Assembly: GCF_001017175.1 (NCBI RefSeq)
Contig: NZ_LCYG01000022.1
Location: 5,320-69,319, forward strand
Direction: 5' to 3'
Source of the DNA: Microvirga vignae
Lineage (GTDB): Bacteria > Pseudomonadota > Alphaproteobacteria > Rhizobiales > Beijerinckiaceae
Length of the DNA stretch: 64,000 bases
Of the stretch, positions 25,181 through 33,725 are shown piece by piece. Both the position numbers and the translations under genes were made by a program. Position 1 is the first letter of the stretch. Every line of letters begins with the position of its first letter. Under the pieces are notes generated by a model. It worked only from the letters and a program-made list of their open reading frames with translations, was not told the origin of the DNA and did not search any database.

Positions 25181-25290
25181 TGCGCATCGTGCGAAAAAGT
25201 GGACCCGGTTTTTCGCTCTCAACGATGCGCTCCTCTAGGGACCTAGCATCGGACCCAAAAGTGGATTCCACTTTTGGGTCCGATGCTCTA
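25181..25290. repeat. AGAGCATCGG-type repeat, copy 3 (most complete)
   Basis: Left half TGCGCATCGTGCGAAAAAGT with its inverted partner ending CGATGCGC, spacer, then right half AGCATCGGACCCAAAAGTGG with the inverted CCACTTTTGGGTCCGATGCT. Both stems are nearly perfect; I use it as reference copy for the family. Confidence 0.85.
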
Positions 25291-25310
25291 AGCCAAAGCA
25301 CAAAACAAAA

Positions 25311-25336
25311 AGCGCCCCGAAGGGCGCTTTTCTTTT
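25311..25336. terminator. Bidirectional intrinsic terminator
   Basis: AGCGCCC, loop CGAA, GGGCGCT at 25311-25328, followed by TTTCTTTTT on the plus strand and TTTTTGTTTTG on the minus strand. It lies at the stop of the L,D-transpeptidase gene. Confidence 0.8.
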
Positions 25337-25923
25337 TAGCGGACGATGACTTTCGTATTCAGCGACACGCGATTGTAGAGATCGATCACGTCGATGTTGC
25401 GCATCCGGATGCAGCCTGAGGAAACGGCCAGACCGATCTTCTCCGGCTCGTTGGTGCCGTGGATGCGGTAGAGCGTGTCGCGATTGCCCTCGTAGAGGTA
25501 GAGAGCGCGTGCGCCGAGCGGATTGCCGGGGCCGCCCTTCGTGAACTGCACATGCGGCCAGCGGGCCTTCATCTCGGCGGGTGGGTTCCAATCCGGCCAT
25601 TCAGCCTTGCGGGCGATGCGCGACGTGCCGGTCCAGCCATAGGCCTCGTCACCGACAGCCACGCCGTAGCGGATCGCCTTCTTGTTATCCAGCACGTAGT
25701 AGAGGAAGCGCTGCTTGGTATCGACGATGATGGTGCCGGGCGCCTCGCCGGTCGGATCCTCGATGAGGTACCGACCATAGCGTGGCTCTTCCTGCGACGT
25801 GGGAACCTGCGCCAGCCACTCCGTATCGCGGGCGGAAACCTGAGGCTCCGGGACACCCTTGTAGGTACAGCCGGCCAGGGCCGCCATGGTTGCCACGAGG
25901 AAGAAGAGGCTGGAGAGGCGCAT
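25336..25923 (-). CDS. L,D-transpeptidase lipoprotein (YkuD domain)
   Basis: About 195 aa. MRLSSLFFLVATMAALAGC is a lipoprotein signal peptide with lipobox LAGC, so the protein is anchored by a lipidated cysteine. The YkuD domain runs from TIIVDTKQRFLYYVLDNKKA to the C-terminus, with the active-site block RIHGTNEPEKIGLAVSSGCI plus RM holding the conserved His and the catalytic Cys (SxGCxR). It makes 3-3 cross-links in peptidoglycan or links outer-membrane proteins to it, as known for alphaproteobacterial LDTs. An upstream in-frame GTG (25950) has no ribosome site. Confidence 0.9.
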   Translation of the reverse strand: MRLSSLFFLVATMAALAGCTYKGVPEPQVSARDTEWLAQVPTSQEEPRYGRYLIEDPTGEAPGTIIVDTKQRFLYYVLDNKKAIRYGVAVGDEAYGWTGTSRIARKAEWPDWNPPAEMKARWPHVQFTKGGPGNPLGARALYLYEGNRDTLYRIHGTNEPEKIGLAVSSGCIRMRNIDVIDLYNRVSLNTKVIVR

Positions 25924-26052
25924 CGGAACAAAGCTCTGCTTTGCCGTCACGAAGACAGCAGGGATGGAAGGTAAAGCTCTTAAGCTTGGGTTGAATGACC
26001 CTCGGTCAATGAGCGAATCACCCGAACAATGCCATGGTTGAATTGCAAGATG

Positions 26053-26067
26053 TGTTGCGTCGCAACA
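26053..26067. promoter_or_regulatory. 15-bp palindromic operator candidate
   Basis: TGTTGCG-T-CGCAACA is a perfect palindrome around one central base, 61 bp upstream of the deacetylase start. A second inverted pair TGACC/GGTCA lies at 25996-26008. They look like binding sites for a dimeric repressor; no regulator gene is next to them. Confidence 0.4.
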
Positions 26068-26127
26068 ACATGGACAATTGCTTGAACGGCTGCGACACTG
26101 TTTTCCACCTCCTTATCAAGTGCTTGA

Positions 26128-27069
26128 ATGTCCACGCTCTACATCAGCCATCCGGCCTGCCTCGACCATCAGACGCCTCTCGGCCATCCGGAGAGGCCGG
26201 ACCGCATCCGCGCCATCGAGCGCGCCCTGGAGAAGGAGCGCTTCACGCCCCTGATCCGAGATCAGGCACCCATGGCGGAGATGGAGAGCCTCATCCTCGC
26301 TCATCCTGAGAGCTACGTCGTTCGGCTGCGCGATATCTCCCCGCGAGAGGGCTTGGTCCGGATCGATGAGGACACCGTGATGTCACCCGGCACTTACGAG
26401 GCTGCTCTGCGAGGTGCTGGCGGCGCGGTAAAGGCTGTGGATGAGGTGATGGGCGGTCATGTCGCGAATGCCTTCGTCGCGATGCGCCCACCGGGGCATC
26501 ATGCCGAACGGGTGAGAGCCATGGGCTTCTGCTTCTTCAACAACGCGGCGATTGCCGCGCGCCATGCGCAGAAGAAGCATGGCGCCGAGCGCGTCGCGAT
26601 CTTCGATTGGGATGTTCACCACGGCAACGGCACGCAGGACATCTTCTGGAGCGATGCGAGCGTGCTCTATTGCTCGACGCATGAGGCGCCGCTCTACCCA
26701 GGAACCGGCGCGATCTCGGAAACCGGCGAGCACAACAATATCGTCAATGCACCGCTCAATGCCGGTGATGGCACGGAAGCCTTCCGTGAAGCCGTGGAAA
26801 CAGCGATCCTGCCGCGCATCGATGCGTTCGCGCCGGATCTCATCATCGTTTCCGCAGGCTTCGATGCGCATTGGCGCGACCCGCTAGCCAGCCTCAATCT
26901 CACCGAGACGGACTTCGCCTGGGCGACGCAGAAGCTGATGGATCTCGCTGACCGGCATTGCGGCCGGCGGATCGTGTCGGTGCTGGAGGGTGGCTACGAT
27001 CTCGAAGGATTGGCAAAATCAACCGCGTTCCATCTCGACGCCCTGATGGGGCGTGAGATGCACACCTGA
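26128..27069 (+). CDS. Histone-deacetylase-family (acetylpolyamine amidohydrolase-like) protein
   Basis: 313 aa zinc hydrolase. Family motifs in order: HPERPDRI near residue 20, RPPGHHAE with the tandem catalytic histidines near 120-127, GFCFFNNAAIAA, the zinc ligands in DWDVHHGNGTQD, SAGFDAHWRDPLA, and the closing LEGGYDLEGLA. Bacterial members deacetylate small acetylated amines or proteins; the substrate here cannot be told. No clear ribosome site precedes ATG 26128. In many rhizobia, as I recall, this gene precedes xseB; here xseB lies 24 kb away. Confidence 0.9.
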   Translation: MSTLYISHPACLDHQTPLGHPERPDRIRAIERALEKERFTPLIRDQAPMAEMESLILAHPESYVVRLRDISPREGLVRIDEDTVMSPGTYEAALRGAGGAVKAVDEVMGGHVANAFVAMRPPGHHAERVRAMGFCFFNNAAIAARHAQKKHGAERVAIFDWDVHHGNGTQDIFWSDASVLYCSTHEAPLYPGTGAISETGEHNNIVNAPLNAGDGTEAFREAVETAILPRIDAFAPDLIIVSAGFDAHWRDPLASLNLTETDFAWATQKLMDLADRHCGRRIVSVLEGGYDLEGLAKSTAFHLDALMGREMHT

Positions 27070-27085
27070 GTTCAGCCAACATCCT

Positions 27086-27119
27086 CGTCATGGCCGCACC
27101 TGTTGCGGCCATCCACGCC
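27086..27119. repeat. GTCATCCCCGG-type repeat, half copy
   Basis: CGTCATGGCCGCACCTGTTG and CGGCCATCCACGCC correspond to one arm of the family found at 52-61 kb; the second arm is missing. It sits between the deacetylase and ribB stop codons. Confidence 0.55.
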
Positions 27120-27127
27120 AGTATCCA

Positions 27128-28417
27128 TCAGCACTCGATCGGCTCCTGGCTCAGAAGCTCGATGCCGAAGCCGCTGAGACCCACGTAAGACCGGCTTGAG
27201 GTCGCGAGATTGCGGATGGAGGTGACGCCGAGATCCTTCAGGATCTGCGCGCCCAATCCGATCTCGCGCCACTGGCTCGAGCGTACGGCTTCCGATGCGG
27301 TCTCCTCGCTCTCCGTGAAGCTCGTGGTGGGCACGCCCGCCGTTCCGTCACGCAGGTAGACGAGGACGCCCCTGCCCTCCTTCACGAAACGCTGCATGGC
27401 GGCAGCCACTGTCTTGCCGCCCTCGAAGACGTCGGTGAGCGCATTGGCGCGGTGCAGGCGCACGGGGATGTTGGCGCCGTCGCCGATGCGGCCATGGACG
27501 AGCGCCATGTGCTGCACGCTGTCGAACGGCGTAGAATAGGCATAGCCCGTGAACGAGCCCCAAGCCGTCTCGACCGGGAAGGTGGCGATGCGTTCGACGA
27601 GCTTCTCGCGCGACTGGCGGTAGGCGATGAGATCGGCGACCGGTATGCGCTTGAGATTGTGCTTCTCGGCGAAGGCATCGATCTGCGCGCCCTTCATCAC
27701 CGTGCCGTCGTCGTTGGCGAGTTCGCAGATCACGCCCACCGGCGGGAGGCCAGCGAGCCTGCAGAGATCGACGGCAGCCTCCGTATGGCCTGAGCGCATG
27801 AGCACGCCGCCATCCTTGGCGATCAGCGGGAAGATGTGGCCGGGGCGCACGAAATCGGCCGCGCCCATGTTGTTGTTGGCAAGCGCGCGCACGGTGTTGG
27901 AGCGCTGCTCGGCGGAGATGCCGGTGGTCAGCCCGTGCTTCACATCGACGGTCACCGTGAATGCGGTGCCCAGCGGGGCATCGTTCGAGGCCACCATCGG
28001 GTCGAGACGCAGGCGGCGCGCTTCGGACGCCGTCAGCGGCGCGCAGACGATGCCGCAGGTGTTTCGGATGATGAAGGCCATCTTCTCCGGCGTGCAGAGG
28101 GAGGCCGCGACGATGAGATCGCCCTCGTTCTCGCGGTCGTCGTCATCCGTGACGATGACGATTTCACCACGAGCGAAAGCCTCGATGGCATCTGTGACGG
28201 ATTTGGGCATCAGGGCCTCCTGGGCGGATTGGGGCAGAAAATCATTGGGCGTGACGGCCCCGCGGGTTTCGCGGGCGATCAATTCCGCGGTGTCCCGCGA
28301 AAGCCAGGCATGGCCGGAGTTGCACATCTGGGTGATGGCGCCAGGAGTGACGCCAATCCGCCGCGCGAACTCAACGCGCGACACACCGTTGCGGGACAAC
28401 CATTCAGCCAGCTTCAT
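27128..28417 (-). CDS. ribB: 3,4-dihydroxy-2-butanone-4-phosphate synthase with N-terminal helix-turn-helix and degenerate GTP cyclohydrolase II domain
   Basis: 429 aa. Residues ~1-65 (MKLAEWLSRNGVSRVEFARR then IGVTPGAITQMCNSGHAWLS) are a Cro/XRE-like helix-turn-helix. Residues ~70-275 are the DHBP synthase, with DDDDRENEGDL as metal/substrate site and GHTEAAVDLCRLAG. It converts ribulose 5-phosphate to the four-carbon riboflavin precursor. The last ~150 residues align with GTP cyclohydrolase II, but the zinc-binding CxxxC-type block (HSEC...RCDCG in active enzymes) is replaced by VHGRIGDGANIPVRLHRANA, so that activity is probably lost. No FMN riboswitch was seen upstream. A 37-bp palindrome separates it from aroC. 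Confidence 0.9.
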   Translation of the reverse strand: MKLAEWLSRNGVSRVEFARRIGVTPGAITQMCNSGHAWLSRDTAELIARETRGAVTPNDFLPQSAQEALMPKSVTDAIEAFARGEIVIVTDDDDRENEGDLIVAASLCTPEKMAFIIRNTCGIVCAPLTASEARRLRLDPMVASNDAPLGTAFTVTVDVKHGLTTGISAEQRSNTVRALANNNMGAADFVRPGHIFPLIAKDGGVLMRSGHTEAAVDLCRLAGLPPVGVICELANDDGTVMKGAQIDAFAEKHNLKRIPVADLIAYRQSREKLVERIATFPVETAWGSFTGYAYSTPFDSVQHMALVHGRIGDGANIPVRLHRANALTDVFEGGKTVAAAMQRFVKEGRGVLVYLRDGTAGVPTTSFTESEETASEAVRSSQWREIGLGAQILKDLGVTSIRNLATSSRSYVGLSGFGIELLSQEPIEC

Positions 28418-28432
28418 GCCGCCGACTTAATG

Positions 28433-28469
28433 GAAGCCGCGATTTTAGTAAAACTAAAATCGCGGCTTC
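28433..28469. repeat. 37-bp perfect palindrome between aroC and ribB
   Basis: GAAGCCGCGATTTTAGT, loop AAA, ACTAAAATCGCGGCTTC: a 17-bp perfect stem. Its right end overlaps the aroC stop codon, its left end is 15 bp before the ribB start on the minus strand. No T-run follows, so it may attenuate, stabilise an mRNA end or occlude the ribB start rather than act as a classic terminator. Confidence 0.75.
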
Positions 28470-29583
28470 AAGCCTTGAACGGCCAGGACAGCCCCTCGCC
28501 CACCTGCCCCCGATGGCGCAGGAAATGATCTGCCAGAACGCAGGCCACCATGGCCTCACCCACCGGCACGGCGCGAATGCCGACGCAGGGATCATGCCGC
28601 CCCTTGGTCATCACCTCGGCCTCGGCACCGGTGCGGGTCACGCTGGAGCGGGGGGTGAGGATCGACGAGGTGGGCTTCACCGCAAAGCGGCAGATGACCG
28701 GCTGGCCGGTGGAAATGCCGCCGAGAATGCCGCCCGCATGGTTCGACAGGAAGGTCGGCGCGCCCTGGTTGCCGGGGCGCATCTCGTCTGCGTTCTCCTC
28801 GCCGCGCAGGGCCGCAGCCGCGAAGCCGTCGCCGATCTCGACGCCCTTCACGGCATTGATCGACATGAGAGCGGCGGCGAGATCGGAATCGAGCTTGCCG
28901 TAAATCGGCGCACCGAGGCCCGCAGGCACGCCCTCGGCCACGATCTCGAGCACCGCGCCGATGGAGGAGCCAGCTTTCCGCAGGCCATCCAGATATTCCT
29001 CATAGAAGGCCGCCGCCTTCGCATCCGGGCAGAAGAACGGATTGCGGGACACCTCGTCCCAATCCCAGTTGCCGCGATCGACGGCGTGGGGTCCCATCTG
29101 CACGAGCGCACCGCGAATGGCGACTCCGGGCAGGACCTTGCGGGCCACCGCGCCAGCCGCCACGCGGGCCGCCGTTTCGCGGGCCGAGGAGCGTCCGCCG
29201 CCGCGATAGTCGCGGATGCCGTACTTCACGTCATAGGTGAAATCCGCGTGCCCCGGTCGGTAGGAGTTCTTGATCTCCGAGTAGTCCTTGGAGCGTTGGT
29301 CCACGTTCTCGATCATCAGGGCGATGGGCGTGCCGGTGGTGACCTGCCGGCCCGTGCGCTCATCCGTGAACACGCCGGAGAGGATCTTCACCTGGTCCGG
29401 CTCCTGGCGCTGGGTAGTGAAGCGCGATTGGCCCGGCCGGCGGCGGTCGAGTTCCGCCTGGATCTCGGAGGCCTCCAGCGGGATCATGGGCGGGCAGCCA
29501 TCGATGACACAGCCCAAGGCCGGGCCATGGCTCTCGCCGAAGGTGGTGACGCGGAAAAGATGACCGAACGTATTGTAGGACAT
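28468..29583 (-). CDS. aroC: Chorismate synthase
   Basis: 371 aa; last step of the shikimate pathway, converting EPSP to chorismate with reduced FMN. The family signatures are [15 protein letters not shown] at the start, [18 protein letters not shown] in the centre and [19 protein letters not shown] near the end; length is normal. It starts [10 protein letters not shown] at 29583. It is upstream of ribB on the same strand, separated by the palindrome. Confidence 0.97.
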   Translation of the reverse strand: MSYNTFGHLFRVTTFGESHGPALGCVIDGCPPMIPLEASEIQAELDRRRPGQSRFTTQRQEPDQVKILSGVFTDERTGRQVTTGTPIALMIENVDQRSKDYSEIKNSYRPGHADFTYDVKYGIRDYRGGGRSSARETAARVAAGAVARKVLPGVAIRGALVQMGPHAVDRGNWDWDEVSRNPFFCPDAKAAAFYEEYLDGLRKAGSSIGAVLEIVAEGVPAGLGAPIYGKLDSDLAAALMSINAVKGVEIGDGFAAAALRGEENADEMRPGNQGAPTFLSNHAGGILGGISTGQPVICRFAVKPTSSILTPRSSVTRTGAEAEVMTKGRHDPCVGIRAVPVGEAMVACVLADHFLRHRGQVGEGLSWPFKA

Positions 29584-29702
29584 GGCGCTTCTTCAGGGTT
29601 CAAGGCGTCTTAAGACCAAAGCGAGCGGGTGTCACGTCCAACATGGTCCGTTGATTGCGGAGCAGGTTAAGAGGCCATATCCCGCCCCCTGGCCCAGAGA
29701 TA

Positions 29703-31127
29703 TCAGCCTGTCTGCCGCAGGGCTTTTTCAAGGATTGGAAAAAGCCGGTCGTCGGCACATTGGGCGACGTTGAACCGAAGGAAGCCGGCGGCCGTCTGCG
29801 AAGGGCTGAAGACATTCCCGGGCGCGAGAACGGCACCATCGGCCAGGGCGTGGCGTGCAACCTCGGCAGCATCGATGCCGTGGGGCAACCGGCACCAGAG
29901 AAGCATGCCTGCTTTGGGTTCTATCCATGGCTCGATGCCAAGGCTTCTCAACCGTGGGATCGTCGCCGCCCTTGCTTTGGCGAGGCGTGCCCGGAGAGCG
30001 TCCTTGTGCTTGTGATAAGCACCACTGCTCAAAACACTCAGAACGAGTTCTTCCGAGAGGCGGTTACTGGAGAAACCCGTCGCGATCCGACAATCGGTGA
30101 GTTTGTCGATCCAACTTCGGTTGCCGGCAATATAACCGCATCGGAACGCCGCCGATAAGGTTTTGGAGAAACTGCCGACCCGCACCACGCGGTTGAGACC
30201 ATCGAGAGCAGCCAATCGCGGTGCGGGATCAATCTCGAAGTCCGCGAAGATATCGTCCTCGACGATGAGGAGATCATGAGCCTCGGCCAGTTTAAGGAGC
30301 TTGTGCGCAGTCACAGCGGACAGCGCTGCTCCCGTGGGGTTATGGATCCCAGAATTCGTGATGTAGAGGCGGGGCCGGTGGTCCGACAGCGCTTTCTCGA
30401 AAAGGCTGATGTCAGGACCTGTAGCAGTGTAAGGAGCACCAATGACCTCAACTTGATGGGCGCGCAGCAGGGCAAGAAAGTTGAAGTAGCAGGGGTCGTC
30501 CACCAGAACGGTATCCCCCGGACGAAGCAGAAGCCGGCAGACTAGGTCGATCGCCTGCGTGCCCGAATCCGTCAGCAAAATCTGGTCGGGAGCCGCCTCA
30601 AAACCTTGCTCTGCCGCTCGCCGCGATAGGTACTGCCGCAGGGCCGTCAATCCGAGAGGAGAGCCATAATCGGTGAGCCCTGTCCGGTCCCTCAGCCTCG
30701 CGAGAGAGCGCAATGAACGGCGTATCTCTTCCTCGGGCATCCAGTGGCTCGGGAGCCAGCCACACCCAGGCTTCAGCATATCGCTTCCGGCTTCGAGCGA
30801 CTGCCGCGAGACCCAGAACGGATCGATGGAGCGATCGAGACGCGGGGCAAGCTCCGCCAAGGACAAGGGGGAAAGCGGGGCGGCACTGTAGAAGCCTGAG
30901 CCTGGCCTCGATCGGATGATGCCCTCTGCCATCAGCCGGTCATAGGCTTCAACAACGGTGGACTTGGACACCTGCATCATTTCGGCGGTGGAGCGGATCG
31001 AAGGGAGTTTCGCGCCCGGGGTCAGCGACCGGCTGGCGATCTGGCTGCGGATTGCCTGCATGACGCGCTCAATCTGCGTTCCGGAACGATGCCGGATTGA
31101 GGGATCATCCACTGTACTGCTCTCCAT
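29703..31127 (-). CDS. MocR/PdxR-family transcriptional regulator (GntR-aminotransferase fusion)
   Basis: About 474 aa. N-terminal GntR winged helix (RSQIASRSLTPGAKLPSIRS then TAEMMQVSKSTVVEAYDRLM), a linker, and a class I aminotransferase domain from about residue 110 with the PLP lysine in VGSFSKTLSAAFRCGYIAG. Such fusions sense PLP or amino compounds and regulate a divergent gene. ATG 31127 is preferred because the upstream in-frame extension runs through the operator region. It is divergent from an EamA transporter, its likely target, with an inverted repeat between them. Confidence 0.9.
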   Translation of the reverse strand: MESSTVDDPSIRHRSGTQIERVMQAIRSQIASRSLTPGAKLPSIRSTAEMMQVSKSTVVEAYDRLMAEGIIRSRPGSGFYSAAPLSPLSLAELAPRLDRSIDPFWVSRQSLEAGSDMLKPGCGWLPSHWMPEEEIRRSLRSLARLRDRTGLTDYGSPLGLTALRQYLSRRAAEQGFEAAPDQILLTDSGTQAIDLVCRLLLRPGDTVLVDDPCYFNFLALLRAHQVEVIGAPYTATGPDISLFEKALSDHRPRLYITNSGIHNPTGAALSAVTAHKLLKLAEAHDLLIVEDDIFADFEIDPAPRLAALDGLNRVVRVGSFSKTLSAAFRCGYIAGNRSWIDKLTDCRIATGFSSNRLSEELVLSVLSSGAYHKHKDALRARLAKARAATIPRLRSLGIEPWIEPKAGMLLWCRLPHGIDAAEVARHALADGAVLAPGNVFSPSQTAAGFLRFNVAQCADDRLFPILEKALRQTG

Positions 31128-31155
31128 CCCGCTACAGTTCGGATGAACTGTACTG
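31111..31155. promoter_or_regulatory. Operator candidate in the mocR/eamA intergenic region
   Basis: TACAGTTC (31133-31140), spacer GGAT, GAACTGTA (31145-31152) is a perfect inverted repeat, and ACTGTACTG occurs as a direct repeat at 31111-31119 and 31147-31155. MocR-type regulators usually bind repeated sites between the divergent promoters, so these are the obvious candidates. Confidence 0.6.
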
Positions 31156-31216
31156 GATCGTACCTGGGAAAGCCACGTCGCCTCACCGAAAAGAGGTGAA
31201 GTCGGGAGGCGGGCGC

Positions 31217-32140
31217 ATGGACAGGACAATGGAAGGGTGGATATGCGGTTTTCTTGGCGTGTTGATCTTCAGCGGATCACTCCCTGCAACACGCATCGCC
31301 GTATCGGACTTCGATCCACTTTTCCTCACTCTGGCGCGGGCAACCATCGCGGGCGTTCTGGGGGCTGCGCTGCTCGCCGCCTTACGGCAAAGAAAGCCTG
31401 ATCGAGAGGATTACGTCCCACTCGCGCTCGTCTCGCTCGGCGTGGTTGTGAGTTTTCCGCTGCTGACGGCGTTTGCCCTGCAATCCATCACATCCGCCCG
31501 ATCCATCGTCTTCATCGGCCTTCTCCCCCTCACGACAGCCATCTTCGGTGTAATACGAAACGGAGAACGCCCGCAGGCGGCGTTCTGGGCGTTCTCCGGC
31601 CTGGGAGGAGCCCTGGTGACCGGATATGCCCTCATCCACGGAGGCTCCGCTTCTGCAGCAGGGGATTTTCTGATGCTGGCAGCGATCCTGCTGTGCGGTC
31701 TCGGCTATGCGGAAGGCGCAAAACTCTCACGTAAGCTCGGAGGCTGGCAGGTGATTTCGTGGGCGCTTGTCCTCTCGCTGCCGATGACGGCCATGGGGGC
31801 GTTTCTTGCTCTTCCAACGGCATGGGATAACATCGGGACGCCAGCCTGGCTGGGTCTCGGATACGTTTCGCTGTTTTCCATGCTGATCGGTTTCGTGTTC
31901 TGGTACCGGGGCTTGGCTCTTGGCGGCATTGCCGGAGTGGGTCAGCTACAACTCCTTCAACCCTTCTTTGGACTCACGCTTTCTGCTTTGCTTCTGAAGG
32001 AAGCCGTCGGGTGGCAGATGATCGCCGTGACCGTCGCCGTCATTTTCTGCGTTGCGGGAGCCAAGCGCTTCGCCAAGGCACGCGAGGCGAGTGTCGCGAG
32101 CACCTTGGAAATCGGAGCGGCCTCTCACACCCACCGGTGA
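31217..32140 (+). CDS. EamA/DMT-family transporter
   Basis: 307 aa with ten hydrophobic helices in two EamA halves (WICGFLGVLIFSGSLPATRI opening the first, GDFLMLAAILLCGLGYAEGA the second). It is probably an exporter of amino acids or related metabolites in the inner membrane. ATG 31217 has GGGAGG upstream; the open frame reaches back to 31097 but without a site. Divergent from the MocR gene, hence probably under its control. Its 3' end overlaps the convergent phosphatase gene by 16 bp. Confidence 0.87.
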   Translation: MDRTMEGWICGFLGVLIFSGSLPATRIAVSDFDPLFLTLARATIAGVLGAALLAALRQRKPDREDYVPLALVSLGVVVSFPLLTAFALQSITSARSIVFIGLLPLTTAIFGVIRNGERPQAAFWAFSGLGGALVTGYALIHGGSASAAGDFLMLAAILLCGLGYAEGAKLSRKLGGWQVISWALVLSLPMTAMGAFLALPTAWDNIGTPAWLGLGYVSLFSMLIGFVFWYRGLALGGIAGVGQLQLLQPFFGLTLSALLLKEAVGWQMIAVTVAVIFCVAGAKRFAKAREASVASTLEIGAASHTHR

Positions 32141-32718
32141 TTGCGCCCCTCGATCACGAGCACCCTGCCCTGCCAGATGTCCATGCTGGCGGCCTGCCGG
32201 CTGGAGACGCCGCAGCAGATGGCGAGGAAGGCACGGGCCACGCCGCCGTGAGCGACGATGACCGTGTCGCGGGTGAGATAGTCGAGGACCGGGCGGATGC
32301 GGTCGGTGAGCATGGCGTAGCTCTCGCCTCCGCCCGGCGGAACGTAGTTCCACTTGTCACGCTCGCGAAGCGCCGCAAGTTGCGGCTCGGCCTTGCGAAC
32401 CTCTTTCCAGGTCATGCCTTCCCAGGAGCCGAAGGTCAGCTCGATCAGACGCTCGTCCAGCCTGTAACTCTGGGGATGAAGGCCAATGGCCGCCCGCAGG
32501 ATCTCCATGGTCTCGCGGGTGCGTCGCATCGGGCTCGCCACGTAGGCGAGATCCTCGCAATGCGGAGCGATGTCCTTAAGCCGACGGCCCGCCTCCTCGG
32601 CCTGAACACGGCCGAGATCATTGAGCGGGATATCCTTCTGACCCTGGAGACGGCCCTCGAGATTCCAATCCGTCTCGCCATGGCGGATGAAATAGATCGT
32701 CGGGCGAGACAGTACCAT
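32125..32718 (-). CDS. Histidine phosphatase family protein
   Basis: 197 aa. IYFIRHGETDWNLEGRLQGQ carries the RHG motif with the phospho-accepting histidine at about residue 12; the second catalytic histidine is in TVIVAHGGVARAFLAICCGV; FGSWEGMTWKEV is the usual GxxEG element. It resembles cobalamin or broad phosphatases of the phosphoglycerate-mutase superfamily; substrate unknown. It begins 11 bp after the fabI stop on the same strand, so it is in that operon. Confidence 0.88.
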   Translation of the reverse strand: MVLSRPTIYFIRHGETDWNLEGRLQGQKDIPLNDLGRVQAEEAGRRLKDIAPHCEDLAYVASPMRRTRETMEILRAAIGLHPQSYRLDERLIELTFGSWEGMTWKEVRKAEPQLAALRERDKWNYVPPGGGESYAMLTDRIRPVLDYLTRDTVIVAHGGVARAFLAICCGVSSRQAASMDIWQGRVLVIEGRNHRWV

Positions 32719-32729
32719 GATCGGTCGGA

Positions 32730-33554
32730 TTACTCTTTGTCGAGGGAGAGGTCGGGAGCTTCCGGGTTCTTCATGCCGACGACGTGATAGCCGGCATCCA
32801 CATGCAGGATCTCGCCGGTCATGCCGCGCGCCATGTCGGAGACGAGATAGGCGGCGGTCTCGCCGACTTCCTCGATGGTGACCGTTCGGCGAAGCGGCGA
32901 GTTGTACTCGTTCCACCTCAGAATGTAGCGGAAGTCACCGATACCGGAGGCGGCCAGCGTCTTGATGGGGCCAGCCGAGATGGCGTTGACGCGGATGTTC
33001 TTGGGGCCGAGATCGGCGGCGAGATAACGCACGGAAGCCTCGAGAGCAGCCTTGGCGACGCCCATGACATTGTAATGAGGCATCCACTTCTCGGCGCCGT
33101 AATAGGTCAGCGTGACCAGCGAACCGCCGTCGTTCATCAGCTTCTCGGCGCGCTGGGCGATGGCCGTGAACGAATAGCAGGAGATGAGGAGCGACTTGTT
33201 GAAGTTGCCCTCGGTGGTGTCCACGTAGCGGCCGGTCAGCTCGTCCTTGTCGGAGAAGGCGATGCAGTGGATCACGAAATCGATGGAACCCCAGAGGCGC
33301 TTTACTTCTTCGAACACGGCATCGATCGTAGCGCCGTCCGTCACGTCGCAATGGCCGACCACATGAGCGTCGAGTTCCTTCGCCAGGGGCTCGACACGCT
33401 TCTTGAGGGCGTCGCCCTGGTAGGTGAAGGCAAGCTCAGCACCCTGCTGGCGAGCAGCCTGCGCAATGCCCCAGGCGATCGAACGGTTGTTCGCCACGCC
33501 CATCACCAAGCCACGCTTACCGGCCAGGATGCCGGTGGCTTTTGTCTCCGCCAT
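32730..33554 (-). CDS. fabI: Enoyl-ACP reductase (NADH) FabI
   Basis: 274 aa short-chain dehydrogenase of fatty acid synthesis. GLVMGVANNRSIAWGIAQAA is the FabI-type nucleotide-binding start; the catalytic tyrosine and lysine are in YNVMGVAKAALEASVRYLA (Tyr-x6-Lys); SAGPIKTLAASGIGDF is the substrate loop. Length is normal. It lies first in a two-gene operon with the histidine phosphatase. FabI is the target of triclosan-type inhibitors. Confidence 0.96.
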   Translation of the reverse strand: MAETKATGILAGKRGLVMGVANNRSIAWGIAQAARQQGAELAFTYQGDALKKRVEPLAKELDAHVVGHCDVTDGATIDAVFEEVKRLWGSIDFVIHCIAFSDKDELTGRYVDTTEGNFNKSLLISCYSFTAIAQRAEKLMNDGGSLVTLTYYGAEKWMPHYNVMGVAKAALEASVRYLAADLGPKNIRVNAISAGPIKTLAASGIGDFRYILRWNEYNSPLRRTVTIEEVGETAAYLVSDMARGMTGEILHVDAGYHVVGMKNPEAPDLSLDKE

Positions 33555-33631
33555 GATTCACCTAAATCGTCGCTGGACAGCAAAAAGAGCGGCTTCTTTA
33601 GCCGACCCGGCAAGAGTGTGGAAGCCCTCTT

Positions 33632-33685
33632 AGCGCATGGTGAGGAAAAGGGCCCCGGTTTTCCGCTGACAACGATCCGCTGCTT
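33632..33685. repeat. AGAGCATCGG-type repeat, degenerate left half (copy 4)
   Basis: AGCGCATGGTGAGGAAAAGG ... CCGGTTTTCCGCTGACAACG, clearly derived from the GCGCATCGTGCG half but with several substitutions. It lies between fabI and the dnaJ-like gene. Confidence 0.55.
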
Positions 33686-33725
33686 CAGGGTTCTGCAGCC
33701 GAATCCAGGGGCTTCATCGTGAATT

